From: Bradyrhizobium sp. in8p8
GTDB taxonomy: Bacteria > Pseudomonadota > Alphaproteobacteria > Rhizobiales > Xanthobacteraceae
Assembly (NCBI RefSeq): GCF_000426845.1
Contig: NZ_AUGD01000001.1
Span: 1,016,001 to 1,080,000 of the forward strand
Direction: 5' to 3'
DNA length: 64,000 bases
Shown here: piece after piece, positions 19,676 through 28,473 of the stretch
Layout of the letters: each line of letters starts with the position of its first letter
How positions within the stretch are numbered: the stretch's first letter is position 1
Made by a program: the position numbers and the translations under genes
The notes under the pieces: generated by a model
The model's database searches: none
What the model was told of the DNA's origin: nothing
The model's input: the letters and a program-made list of their open reading frames with translations, nothing else

Positions 19676-20221
19676 CTAAACCTCCACCCCCTCATGCCGC
19701 AACAGCCAGCGCTTGCGCTCCAGTCCGCCGCCGTACTTCACCAGCGAACCGTTCGCACCGATCAGGCGATGGCAGGGCAGCACCACGCTGATCGGATTTG
19801 AGCCGTTGGCATGACCAACGGCGCGGATCGCCCTGGGCATGGCGATCTTTGCCGCGAGCGCGCCATAGCTCATGGTGGTGCCGGCAGGAATCTGCGCGAG
19901 CGCAGTCCAGACCTTCTGCTGGAACGGCGTGCCGGCGATGCGCCACGCAATGCCTGCGATCTGACCGAGATCGCCGTCGAAATAGCGCTCCAGCGCAATC
20001 CGCATCGCCGTCGGCGCAGGCTGCTCGCGCAGATCCACCGTGCCGTAATGGAGGCGCAACAGTTCACGCATGCGCTGCTCGTAGTCTTCCCAGTCGAGCG
20101 CACGCAACGCGCCTTCGGCATCGGTGACGAGCAGCGCGGTACCGATCGGCGTCGTCACGCGATCGAGGTCGAAGCGGTCGGGCAAGTTGGTTGAACGAGC
20201 GGGCATCGCGGCACCAGGCAT
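19676..20221 (-). CDS. ogt: Methylated-DNA--[protein]-cysteine S-methyltransferase
   Basis: Suicide DNA repair protein of 181 residues that removes the methyl group from O6-methylguanine. The acceptor cysteine lies in VVLPCHRLIGANGSLVKYGG near residue 148; the helix-turn-helix DNA recognition part contains GTTMSYGALAAKIAMPRAIR with the arginine finger. The N-terminal domain is the shorter Ogt type rather than Ada. There are two candidate ATGs five codons apart and neither has a clear ribosome site; I give the longer. It is divergent from the DUF1304 gene (77 bp apart) and convergent with glnD. Confidence 0.93.
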   Translation of the reverse strand: MPGAAMPARSTNLPDRFDLDRVTTPIGTALLVTDAEGALRALDWEDYEQRMRELLRLHYGTVDLREQPAPTAMRIALERYFDGDLGQIAGIAWRIAGTPFQQKVWTALAQIPAGTTMSYGALAAKIAMPRAIRAVGHANGSNPISVVLPCHRLIGANGSLVKYGGGLERKRWLLRHEGVEV

Positions 20222-20298
20222 CGAAACACACCCGTCGCACTTGCCATGCCGGCCGTGCTAACGTCCACCCGAAAGCTGACGCTTCGGGGGAGGTCAAC

Positions 20299-20661
20299 TT
20301 GAACCTGATCGCCAATGTCCTGGTGGCGCTGGTCGCAGCACTGCACGTCTTCTTCCTGATCCTGGAGATGTTTCTCTGGGACAGGCCGCAGGGCCTCAAG
20401 GTGTTTCGCAACACGCCGGAGAAGGCCGAGATCACGAAGGTGCTGGCCGCCAATCAGGGCCTCTATAACGGCTTCCTCGCCGCCGGCCTGATCTGGGGGC
20501 TTGCGCACGGCAACCCGACCTTCGCATTCCAGATCAAGGTCTTCTTCCTGCTTTGCGTGATCGTGGCCGGTGCTTATGGCGCCGCGACCGTCAGCACGCG
20601 GATTCTGATCGTGCAGGCGCTGCCCGCGGCCGTCGCTCTGGTCGCATTGTTTCTCGCCTGA
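20299..20661 (+). CDS. DUF1304 family membrane protein
   Basis: Small inner-membrane protein of 120 residues with four hydrophobic helices, matching the DUF1304 family: HVFFLILEMFLWDRPQG in the first part, ANQGLYNGFLAAGLIWGL in the second. No biochemical function is established for the family. The start is a TTG preceded by GGGGGAGG at a spacing of about 5 bp; no ATG in frame lies upstream without leaving the homologous region. It is divergent from ogt. Confidence 0.85.
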   Translation: MNLIANVLVALVAALHVFFLILEMFLWDRPQGLKVFRNTPEKAEITKVLAANQGLYNGFLAAGLIWGLAHGNPTFAFQIKVFFLLCVIVAGAYGAATVSTRILIVQALPAAVALVALFLA

Positions 20662-20795
20662 GACGCTACGGCGCAGCGCCGCCATCCTTGCGTAGCGGCA
20701 AACCTTCCTCCACAATCTTCGGCAGCGATGGCGACCGTTGCAATCAACGGAGAAAGACCGTCGGCCGATAATTCCGTCAGGAGGAACGACCCAAC

Positions 20796-22019
20796 ATGAA
20801 CAATCGCAGAGCCTTCATAGCTGCCGCAGCGGCGCTCGCCGTCGCGGTCTCCACCAGCCAGGCCCTCGCCCAGAAGAAATACGACACCGGCGCAACCGAC
20901 ACGGAGATCAAGATCGGCCAGACTGTGCCGTTCTCCGGCGCCTATTCGGTCTATGCCAACATCGGCAAGACCCAGGCCGCCTACTTCAAGATGATCAACG
21001 ATCAGGGCGGCATCAACGGCCGCAAGATCAACCTGATCCAATATGACGACGCCTATTCGCCGCCGAAGACGGTCGAGCAGGTCCGCAAGCTGGTCGAAGG
21101 CGACGAGGTCCTGTTCACTTTCCAGCTGATCGGAACTGCCGCGAACGCCGCCGTGCAGAAATACCTCAACGGCAAGAAGATCCCGCAGCTCCTCGCCTCG
21201 ACGGGTGCCGCGCGCTTCAACGACCCGCAGAACTACCCCTGGACCATGGCCTATAATCCCAATTACGTGTCCGAGGGACGGATCTACGCCAAGTACATTC
21301 TCGCCAATCACCCCAACGCCAAGATCGGCGTGCTCTACCAGAACGACGACATGGGCCGCGACTATCTCGCCGGCCTCAAGAGCGGCCTTGGCGACAAGGC
21401 CAACATGATCGTCGGCGAGGTGTCCTATGAGGTGACCGATCCGACCGTCGACTCCCAGGTGGTCAAGCTGAAGTCGATGGGCGTCGACCTGTTCTATGAC
21501 GCCTCAACGCCCAAGTTCGCGGCGCAGGCCATCAAGAAGCTCGCCGACCTCGGCTGGACCCCGGTGCATATCCTCGACATCAACGCGAGCCCGGTGTCGG
21601 CGACGCTGAAGCCCGCCGGCCTCGACATCTCCAAAGGCATCATCTCGACGAACTACGGCAAGGACCCGGGCGATCCCCAGTGGAAGGACGATCCAGGTGT
21701 GAAGGCCTTCTTCGCCTTCATGGACAAGTACTTCCCCGAAGGAGACAAGCTCAACACCATCAACACCTACGCCTATTCGGTGGCGGAACTGCTGGTGCAG
21801 GTGCTCAAGCAATGCGGCGACGACCTGACGCGCGAGAACGTCATGAAGCAGGCCGCCAACATCAAGGGCTTCACGCCGAGCCTTGCGCTGCCGGGTATCA
21901 AGATCAACACCGGCCCCAACGACTACCGCGTCAACAAGCAGATGCAGATGATGAAGTTCAACGGCGAACGCTGGGAGCTGTTCGGACCGATCATCGAGGA
22001 CTCGGGGCCGTCGGGCTAG
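20796..22019 (+). CDS. Orphan branched-chain-amino-acid-type ABC substrate-binding protein
   Basis: Periplasmic binding protein of 407 residues (LivJ-like type I fold). A signal peptide is visible (RRAFIAAAAALAVAVSTSQALAQ, cleavage near residue 25), then the mature start KYDTGATDTEIKIGQTVPFSG. Two alpha/beta lobes follow, with AAYFKMINDQGGINGRKI and the hinge region KIGVLYQNDDMGRDYLAG. No permease or ATPase gene adjoins it, which is common for this family in Bradyrhizobium. It must use a transporter encoded elsewhere or act in sensing. Substrate is unknown; amino acids, amides and aromatic acids are the usual ligands. Confidence 0.93.
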   Translation: MNNRRAFIAAAAALAVAVSTSQALAQKKYDTGATDTEIKIGQTVPFSGAYSVYANIGKTQAAYFKMINDQGGINGRKINLIQYDDAYSPPKTVEQVRKLVEGDEVLFTFQLIGTAANAAVQKYLNGKKIPQLLASTGAARFNDPQNYPWTMAYNPNYVSEGRIYAKYILANHPNAKIGVLYQNDDMGRDYLAGLKSGLGDKANMIVGEVSYEVTDPTVDSQVVKLKSMGVDLFYDASTPKFAAQAIKKLADLGWTPVHILDINASPVSATLKPAGLDISKGIISTNYGKDPGDPQWKDDPGVKAFFAFMDKYFPEGDKLNTINTYAYSVAELLVQVLKQCGDDLTRENVMKQAANIKGFTPSLALPGIKINTGPNDYRVNKQMQMMKFNGERWELFGPIIEDSGPSG

Positions 22020-22025
22020 GCTTCG

Positions 22026-22109
22026 CGATCATTCCGGGATGGCGCGCAAGCGCCAGACCCGGAACCTTGCGATTCCGGGGTCGATGCCTTCGCGTCGCCC
22101 CGGAATGAC
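22026..22109. repeat. Dispersed intergenic repeat (ATCATTCCGGGATGGCGC type)
   Basis: Begins CGATCATTCCGGGATGGCGC and ends GTCGCCCCGGAATGACG. The ends are complementary (CATTCCGGG with CCCGGAATG) and an internal GGCGC-GCAA-GCGCC hairpin is present. It lies between convergent genes and probably functions as a terminator for both. Confidence 0.8.
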
Positions 22110-22114
22110 GTTGT

Positions 22115-22540
22115 CTACTTCGGTATCTCCCCAAAGTTCTTCCCTACCGGCAGCACAGCGTGCCTGATCAGCCGGGAATCCTCCACCGCGGCCTGGCGAT
22201 GCTTCACCGCCTCGCGGTAGACGGGGTCACGGATCATCTCGACGAAGGCAGCGACGCTCGGATATTCGGCGATGAAGCAATGGTCCCAGCGTTCCTCCTG
22301 CGGGCCGATCAGCATCAGCTCGAATTTTCCCTGCCAGACGATTCGCCCGCCGAGGCGTTCGAACACCGGGCCGCTCTCGCGGCCATAGGCCGCATAGGCT
22401 TCCGCGCCGCTGGCCTTGCGGCCATCGGGGTAGGCCGCTTCTTTCCGCAAGCGCACAAGATTGAGCATGTGGATCGGGCCCGGGCGATCGTCCTCCCGGA
22501 ATTGCGCGAAGATCTCCTTGGTCGGGTCGATGTGGCCCAT
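22115..22540 (-). CDS. DUF1330 family protein
   Basis: Protein of 141 residues with a ferredoxin-like alpha/beta barrel pattern of the DUF1330 family: HMLNLVRLRKEAAYPDG, GRIVWQGKFELMLIGPQEERWDHCFIAEYPSVAAFVEM, DPVYREAVKHRQAAVEDSRL. The family has no settled biochemical role; related folds include small monooxygenases and dehydratases. The start ATG (MGHIDPTKEI) has a GAAGGGAG ribosome site; the longer frame upstream is not supported. It is divergent from the penicillin-binding protein gene with 184 bp between. Confidence 0.85.
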   Translation of the reverse strand: MGHIDPTKEIFAQFREDDRPGPIHMLNLVRLRKEAAYPDGRKASGAEAYAAYGRESGPVFERLGGRIVWQGKFELMLIGPQEERWDHCFIAEYPSVAAFVEMIRDPVYREAVKHRQAAVEDSRLIRHAVLPVGKNFGEIPK

Positions 22541-22724
22541 TTGTGCTCCCTTCGTGAGGTTCCAAGTCTGCTTTGTGCCGGCGATCCTAGCGCTGCGGCG
22601 CTTCAAGCGGAACTGCGGCGGGTGAATGCCGCACCTCCTAATTGCGCGTTAAGGTCCGGGGTAACCGGGCCTTAAACAGCGACCGCTAGCGTGCGGCGGG
22701 GCGAGCTGACCGGGCGTATTGCGT

Positions 22725-24941
22725 ATGGCGTGGGGAAAGAAGAAGGGTGCGCGGAAGGAGCCGCTGTTCGGCTTGCCCGCCGCGCTCGCCGATCTGCGCC
22801 TCACTCCGGCCGACCGCATTCCCGGCGGTGACGACAAGCCGAAGAAATCTTCCAAGACATCCGCCAAGCGCAAGAGCGACGATGCCGGCAACGAGCCGCC
22901 GCGCGAGCGCAAGGCACCCGCCGGTCGCAGCGGCGCCAAGCGCCGCACGAAGTCGCGTGGAGGCTTCGGCCTCGGCCGTCTGGTCTATTGGGGCGCGGTG
23001 CTGAGCCTGTGGGGCGTCATCGCAGTGATCGGCGTCGTGATCTATGTCGGCGCCCATCTGCCGCCGATCCAGTCGCTGGAAATCCCCAAGCGCCCGCCGA
23101 CGATCCAGATCGTCGGGATGGACGGCAGCATCCTGGCGCAGCGGGGCGAGATGGCCGGTGCCAATGTCGCGCTGAAGGATTTGCCGCCGTACCTGCCGAA
23201 GGCGTTCATCGCCATCGAGGACCGCCGCTTCTACTCGCATTTCGGCATCGATCCCGTCGGCATCCTGCGCGCGCTGGTCACCAACGTGCTCCATCGCGGC
23301 GTCTCACAAGGCGGCTCGACGCTGACGCAGCAGCTCGCCAAGAATCTGTTCCTGACCCAGGAACGCACCATGCGGCGCAAGCTGCAGGAGGTGGAGCTCG
23401 CGATCTGGCTGGAGCGCAAGCATTCCAAGAACGAGATTCTGGAGCTCTATCTCAACCGCGTCTATTTCGGCTCCGGCGCCTACGGCGTCGAAGCGGCCGC
23501 GCAGAAATATTTCGGCAAGTCGGCCAAGAACGTCACCATTGCCGAGGCCGCGATGCTGGCCGGCCTCGTCAAGTCGCCGTCCCGCCTTGCGCCGAACCGC
23601 AACCCGGAAGGTGCCGAAGCGCGGGCGCAGATCGTGCTCGCTGCGATGGCGGATGCGCAGTTCATCACCGACGCGCAGGCGAAGGCCTCGATCGGCCACC
23701 CCTCCTACAACGTGAAGCCCGTCGGCGCCGGCACGGTGAACTACGTCGCGGACTGGATCGGCGAGGTGCTGGACGATCTGGTCGGCCAGATCGACGAGAG
23801 CATCAAGGTCGAGACCACGATTGATCCGAAGCTGCAGAGCGTTGCGGAAGCCGCGATCATCGACGAGCTCGCGGCCAAGAGCGTGAAGTTCAATGTCAGC
23901 CAGGGCGCACTGGTGGCGATGACGCCCGATGGCGCAGTGCGCGCCATGGTGGGCGGACGAAACTATTCAGACAGCCAGTACAACCGCGCGGTCACCGCCA
24001 AGCGGCAGCCCGGCTCCTCGTTCAAGCCGTTCGTCTATCTGACCGCGCTCGAACAGGGGCTGACGCCCGACACCGTCCGCCAGGACGCTCCCATCGAGGT
24101 CAAGGGCTGGAAACCCGAGAACTACACCCACGAATATTTCGGAGCGGTGACGCTGACGCAGGCGCTGGCGATGTCGCTCAACACCGTCGCGATCCGTCTC
24201 GGGCTCGAGGTCGGGCCGAAGAATGTGGTGCGCACCGCGCACCGGCTCGGCATCTCCTCCAAGCTCGAGCCGAACGCCTCGATCGCGCTCGGAACGTCCG
24301 AAGTCTCCATGGTCGAGCTGGTCGGCGCCTACGCGCCGTTCGCCAATGGCGGCCTCGCGGTGGCGCCGCATGTCGTGACGAGGATCAGGACGCTCAGCGG
24401 CAAGCTGCTCTACATGCGCCAGCCGGAGGAGCGCAACCAGGTCATCGACACCCGCCATGTCGGCATGATGAACGCGATGATGCGGGAGACGCTGATATCA
24501 GGCACCGCCAAGAAGGCCGAGATCCCCGGCTGGCCGGCGGCCGGCAAGACCGGCACCAGTCAGGATTATCGCGACGCCTGGTTCATCGGCTACACTGCAA
24601 ATCTCGTCACGGGCGTCTGGCTCGGCAACGACGACAACTCGCCGACCAAGAAAGCGACCGGCGGCGGCCTGCCGGTCGAAGTCTGGTCGCGCTTCATGAA
24701 GGCGGCGCATGAGGGCGTGCCCGTGGCGGCATTGCCGAGCGTGCCCGGTGGCTGGGGCCTGTCGAACCTCGCGCACGCGGCCTCGCAGGTGTCGCCGCCG
24801 ACGCCGGCCGCGCCCGGACCAGCTCCGTCCAGCAACGGCGGCTATCGTCCGCCGCCCCCGACGCGCGCGAATGTGCGGCCCGAACCGGCGGCAGGGCTCG
24901 ACGGGTGGCTGATGGATCGGCTGTTCGGCGGAAACCGATAG
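22725..24941 (+). CDS. Class A penicillin-binding protein (PBP1a family)
   Basis: Bifunctional peptidoglycan synthase of 738 residues. A basic, disordered cytoplasmic tail of about 85 residues (KKKGARKE, SGAKRRTKSRGG) precedes one membrane helix at about 88-108. The GT51 glycosyltransferase has catalytic glutamate in EDRRFYSHFGID near residue 164 and GGSTLTQQLAKNLFL. The transpeptidase has SxxK as SSFK near 430, SLN near 484 and KTGT near 608. A proline-rich C-terminal tail ends GWLMDRLFGG. The start is ATG at 22725 (MAWGKKKG); a TTG two codons earlier is also open. Confidence 0.95.
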   Translation: MAWGKKKGARKEPLFGLPAALADLRLTPADRIPGGDDKPKKSSKTSAKRKSDDAGNEPPRERKAPAGRSGAKRRTKSRGGFGLGRLVYWGAVLSLWGVIAVIGVVIYVGAHLPPIQSLEIPKRPPTIQIVGMDGSILAQRGEMAGANVALKDLPPYLPKAFIAIEDRRFYSHFGIDPVGILRALVTNVLHRGVSQGGSTLTQQLAKNLFLTQERTMRRKLQEVELAIWLERKHSKNEILELYLNRVYFGSGAYGVEAAAQKYFGKSAKNVTIAEAAMLAGLVKSPSRLAPNRNPEGAEARAQIVLAAMADAQFITDAQAKASIGHPSYNVKPVGAGTVNYVADWIGEVLDDLVGQIDESIKVETTIDPKLQSVAEAAIIDELAAKSVKFNVSQGALVAMTPDGAVRAMVGGRNYSDSQYNRAVTAKRQPGSSFKPFVYLTALEQGLTPDTVRQDAPIEVKGWKPENYTHEYFGAVTLTQALAMSLNTVAIRLGLEVGPKNVVRTAHRLGISSKLEPNASIALGTSEVSMVELVGAYAPFANGGLAVAPHVVTRIRTLSGKLLYMRQPEERNQVIDTRHVGMMNAMMRETLISGTAKKAEIPGWPAAGKTGTSQDYRDAWFIGYTANLVTGVWLGNDDNSPTKKATGGGLPVEVWSRFMKAAHEGVPVAALPSVPGGWGLSNLAHAASQVSPPTPAAPGPAPSSNGGYRPPPPTRANVRPEPAAGLDGWLMDRLFGGNR

Positions 24942-25109
24942 CTCGCACTGAGGTTCTGGGTACCTCACGGCGGCGGGTGCGAAAAACAACCCCATGCACA
25001 GTAGGCAGCGCTAGCAAGATCAACAGCTTGCGCAGACCGCACTGCAGGTGAACCTCGCGCCGTCAGTCCGATGTCATTCGCGCCGCCAGATCTCGCCGTC
25101 GGCCTGGCC

Positions 25110-25865
25110 CTAATCCTCGACACCGTAGCGGTGCAGATCGTTCCCGTACGTGTCGAGCCACTTCTTGGCGCGCTCCATCGACGGGCAGATCTTGCCGCAC
25201 ACGCGCCAGAACCGTGCCGAGTGGTTCATCTCGACGAGATGGGCGACCTCGTGGGCGGCGAGATAGTCGAGCACGAAGGGCGGTGCGAGGATCAGACGCC
25301 AGGAGAACGACAGCGAGCCGGCAGAGGTACAGGAGCCCCAGCGGCTGGACTGGTCGCGGATCGAAAGCCGCTTGACGCGAACGCCGAGTTCGGCGGCGTA
25401 GGCTTCGGCCGAGCGCTGCAGGTCGCGGCGCGCCTCGCGCTTGAGGAAGTCGCTGACGCGGCGGTCGACATGCTCGAGGCCGCCGGCGACGCAGAGGATG
25501 CGTTCACCGCTGTCACGCGTCTCGGTCCATACCGTGCCGCGCTGGCCGGCGCGATGAACAATGCGATGCGGCGTGCCGCGCAGCGGTATCACCGTGCCCG
25601 GTTGAAATGGTGCTGCCTTCGGCAAGCGGCCGAGACGGGCCGCGATCCACGCGCCGTGCCGTTGCGCAAAGTCCTTTGCCTCGGCCAAGGTGCCGCGCGG
25701 GGGCATCGTGAGGATGGCCTCGCGGTCACTTGGATGAATCCGGAGCGTGTAACGGCGCGCGCGGCGGTGCCGGCGCAATCGGATGGCAAAGAATTGCGAT
25801 CCGTGGGTGATGACGAGGGTCTTCGGTTCGTGGGGCCGACGATAAAGAAGTGCGCGGGTGGCCAT
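25110..25865 (-). CDS. YgjP-like zinc metalloprotein (DUF45)
   Basis: Protein of about 251 residues of the YgjP/DUF45 group, with the zinc signature AAHEVAHLVEMNHSARFWRV (HExxH plus downstream histidine) near residue 205. RWGSCTSAGSLSFSWRLILAP precedes it, both diagnostic. The N-terminal half is basic and strand-rich (FFAIRLRRHRRARRYTLRIH). E. coli YgjP has been reported as a UTP pyrophosphatase, while others describe the fold as SprT-like; the activity here is open. The start is the ATG giving MATRALLYRR; no strong ribosome site. The gene stands alone between PBP1a and the PHB depolymerase. Confidence 0.88.
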   Translation of the reverse strand: MATRALLYRRPHEPKTLVITHGSQFFAIRLRRHRRARRYTLRIHPSDREAILTMPPRGTLAEAKDFAQRHGAWIAARLGRLPKAAPFQPGTVIPLRGTPHRIVHRAGQRGTVWTETRDSGERILCVAGGLEHVDRRVSDFLKREARRDLQRSAEAYAAELGVRVKRLSIRDQSSRWGSCTSAGSLSFSWRLILAPPFVLDYLAAHEVAHLVEMNHSARFWRVCGKICPSMERAKKWLDTYGNDLHRYGVED

Positions 25866-26112
25866 GTCTGTCAGTCCGGGGGGCAGGAGAACGCCCGGAT
25901 TCTGCCATAACCGCCGCCATGGAAAGCGCTCGGCGCAAAAACAAATCATTTGCCCAATATACAGCGGTCAGGCGTCCGGGAGACCCTACAGACTGGGGTT
26001 GGAACCGGCTTTTTTCGCCCTCGCTGGACGCATGCGGCACCCCCAAGGGGTGAGGGAAGACTCACTCCTATAAAGCTACCTAAATACCGCGAATCTAGGG
26101 GCAATCTTTCGC
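25866..26112. other. Intergenic stretch without a recognisable gene
   Basis: Part of a 301-bp gap. I see no convincing ORF or RNA gene. There is a run of six T after a GC-rich imperfect stem (around 26000-26015 on the plus strand) and AT-rich sequence near 26065-26095. The run of T could end a small plus-strand transcript from upstream, but no promoter for one is obvious. Confidence 0.3.
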
Positions 26113-26161
26113 TGCCGGAGCCTCCGGCAGGGACCCAAATTTCGGCGGGAAAGCCGAAATT
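26113..26161 (-). terminator. Two hairpins downstream of phaZ
   Basis: Stem 1 pairs AATTTCGGC (26138-26146) with GCCGAAATT (26153-26161) around a 6-base loop. Stem 2 pairs TGCCGGAG (26113-26120) with CTCCGGCA (26122-26129). Read on the minus strand they come directly after the phaZ stop codon. The first is followed by TTTGGG, a weak U tract. Probable transcription terminator. Confidence 0.65.
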
Positions 26162-26166
26162 GCTGC

Positions 26167-27495
26167 TTATTCGGCCGCGAGGGCCTGCAACGAGCTCGGA
26201 TTCGCCGCCGAAACCATGAAGTCATGGATGCGGGGCACGATCTCCGACTTGAAGCGCGAGCCGTTGAACACGCCGTAATGTCCGACGCCCTTCTGGACGT
26301 AATGAACGCGGCGATGATCGGGAATCGCGGTGCACAATGTGTGCGTCGCTTCGGTCTGACCGAGACCGGAAATGTCGTCGTTCTCGCCTTCGACCGTCAT
26401 CAACGCGACGCGCTTGACCTTGGAAGGATCGACGAGGGTTCCGCGATGAGTCATCTCGCCCTTCGGCAACGAGTGCTTCACGAAAACTGTGTCCACGGTC
26501 TGCAGGTAATACTCGGCCGAGAGATCCATCACCGCGAGATATTCGTCGTAGAAGTCGCGATGCTTGTCGACGAGATCGCCGTCACCCTTCACCAGATTGG
26601 CAAACAGCTGCTTGTGGGCATCCATGTGCCGGTCGAGATTCATGCTGATGAAGCCGTTGAGCTGCAGGAATCCCGGATAGACATCGCGCATCATGCCCGG
26701 ATGCGGGAACGGCACCTTGGTGATGACGTGATTTCGGAACCAGTCGATGCCGCGCTCCTGGGCGAGATTGTTCACCGCGGTCGGATTGCGGCGGGTGTCG
26801 ATCGGGCCGCCCATCAGCGTCATCGAGGTCGGCACGAACGGATCGCGCCGCGCTTCCATGATCGAGACGGCCGCCACGACGGGCACGGAAGGCTGGCACA
26901 CCGCCATCACATGGGTGTTGCCGCCGAGGACGTGCAGCATCTCGATCACGTAGTCGATGTAGTCGTCGAGATCGAAGCGGCCTTCGCTCAAGGGCACCAT
27001 GCGGGCATCGGCCCAGTCGGTGATGTAGACCTCATGCGCCGGCAGGAAAGCTTCCACCGTGCCCCGCAGCAGCGTCGCATAATGGCCGGACATCGGCGCC
27101 ACGATCAGCACGCGCGGCTGCGGGCTGCGTAACGGACGGGCGAACTTGCGATCGAAGTAGAGCAGCTTGCAGAACGGCTTCTCCCACACCGAGCGGATCT
27201 CGACGGGGACGCGGATGCCGTTGACCTCGGTATCGTTGAGGCCCCATTCAGGCTTTCCATAGCGGCGCGTGGTGCGCTCGAACAATTCGCAGGCCGCGGC
27301 AACTGACTTGCCGACCTCGGTGCGCGTCCAGGGATTGAGGGGATTCTGAAACAACAGCTTGGTCGCGTCGGTGACCGCACGTGCCGGATTGAGAGCGGCA
27401 TGAGCCATCTCGTACATCCAGTACATCGGCGTCGTCAGGACCGGACTGCCTTCTGCAGCCAGGGGCGGCGCGCCGCCAAACTCACCAATGGGCAT
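26167..27495 (-). CDS. phaZ: Intracellular polyhydroxybutyrate depolymerase
   Basis: Enzyme of 442 residues that degrades the cell's own PHB granules. It belongs to the PhaZ1 type with a cysteine in place of the lipase serine: AVCQPSVPVV puts the nucleophile near residue 200, with partner aspartate in VEGENDDISG near 370 and histidine in GVGHYGVFNG near 404. The N-terminal MYWMYEMAHAALNPARA segment is characteristic. The start ATG has a GAGGAA ribosome site. The 121-bp upstream spacer is AT-rich with TTGCG/GCAAT-like repeats that could bind the granule regulator PhaR, though that is a guess. Mobilises carbon during starvation. Confidence 0.95.
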   Translation of the reverse strand: MPIGEFGGAPPLAAEGSPVLTTPMYWMYEMAHAALNPARAVTDATKLLFQNPLNPWTRTEVGKSVAAACELFERTTRRYGKPEWGLNDTEVNGIRVPVEIRSVWEKPFCKLLYFDRKFARPLRSPQPRVLIVAPMSGHYATLLRGTVEAFLPAHEVYITDWADARMVPLSEGRFDLDDYIDYVIEMLHVLGGNTHVMAVCQPSVPVVAAVSIMEARRDPFVPTSMTLMGGPIDTRRNPTAVNNLAQERGIDWFRNHVITKVPFPHPGMMRDVYPGFLQLNGFISMNLDRHMDAHKQLFANLVKGDGDLVDKHRDFYDEYLAVMDLSAEYYLQTVDTVFVKHSLPKGEMTHRGTLVDPSKVKRVALMTVEGENDDISGLGQTEATHTLCTAIPDHRRVHYVQKGVGHYGVFNGSRFKSEIVPRIHDFMVSAANPSSLQALAAE

Positions 27496-27616
27496 CGCTA
27501 TATTCCTCTTCGCATCGCAACATACTGCCGAATGCGTAATATTGCGTCAATGCATGGTTCCGTACATCTACGTAGCCGAAGCAGCCAAATCTGCCTGAAT
27601 CCACGATAAAGTGACG

Positions 27617-28435
27617 TTATTCGCCGCCCGCCAGCAGCGAGCCGTGCTCCCTGGCGCTGCGCAAAAGGGCAAGGAATGCCCAAAAAGATGCACCCAAAAG
27701 CACTACATTGATGGCCAACGCCTCCAGCATCAGATCGGTTCGGAAGGTGTGCTCGATGAGGAGCGCGCGCATTCCCTCGAAGGCATAGGTCGGCGGCAAT
27801 GCCCAGGCGACGTATTGCAGCCAGGCCGGCAGCACGCTGACCGGATAGTAGACGCAGGCGAGCGGAAGAATCGCGAACATCAGGGTCCAGACGATGCTCT
27901 CGGCGCCGAGGCCGTTTCGCAGCACGAGACCCGAGACGAAGATACCGACCGACCAGCTCGTGAAGATCAGGTTGCAGAAGAACGCGATCAGCGGCAGGCC
28001 GAGGGCATAGACGTTGAAGTGAAACAGGAACAGCGCAAGCAGCGTCATCGGAATCACGCCGATCGCGAGCCGGATCAGGCTCATGGCCATCAGCGACAGG
28101 AGAAACTCGATCGGCTTCAGCGGACTCATCATGAGATTGCCGAGGTTGCGCGCCCACATCTCCTCCAGGAAGGAGATGGAGAAGCCGAGCTGGCCACGGA
28201 ACAGGATGTCCCAGAGGATCACGGCGCCGATCAGCGTACCGCCTGCGCGCGCGAAGAAACTGGCATTCTCGGCGATGTAGAGCTGGAGAAAGCCCCAGGT
28301 GATGACCTGCAGCGCCGGCCAGTACAAGAGTTCGAGCAGCCGCGGCCAGGACGACAGCAAGAGATACCAATAGCGCAGGATCATCGCGCCGATGCGATGG
28401 ACGGAGATGCCGCGGTGGAGGGAGGTGTCGGTCAT
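27617..28435 (-). CDS. ABC-2 type exporter permease
   Basis: Membrane subunit of 272 residues with six predicted helices, of the ABC-2 export family. RYWYLLLSSWPRLLELLYWP leads into helix 1; FLEEMWARNLGNLMMSPLKPIEF forms the cytoplasmic coupling region; YYPVSVLPAWLQYVAWALPPTYAFEGMRALL is the conserved C-terminal stretch near the outer face. The start ATG (MTDTSLHRG) has a GGGAG ribosome site. It is preceded 38 bp upstream by its ATPase gene, forming a two-gene exporter. Substrate unknown. Confidence 0.92.
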   Translation of the reverse strand: MTDTSLHRGISVHRIGAMILRYWYLLLSSWPRLLELLYWPALQVITWGFLQLYIAENASFFARAGGTLIGAVILWDILFRGQLGFSISFLEEMWARNLGNLMMSPLKPIEFLLSLMAMSLIRLAIGVIPMTLLALFLFHFNVYALGLPLIAFFCNLIFTSWSVGIFVSGLVLRNGLGAESIVWTLMFAILPLACVYYPVSVLPAWLQYVAWALPPTYAFEGMRALLIEHTFRTDLMLEALAINVVLLGASFWAFLALLRSAREHGSLLAGGE

Positions 28436-28473
28436 GGCACGCTCCCGCAGCCCGGATGGAGATTTGCTCCCCC

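Noticed and set aside
25950..26112. Possible structured RNA in the gap before phaZ
   Set aside because: There are short stems and a run of T, but I could not match it to RNase P, tmRNA, SRP RNA or another known RNA, nor find a promoter.
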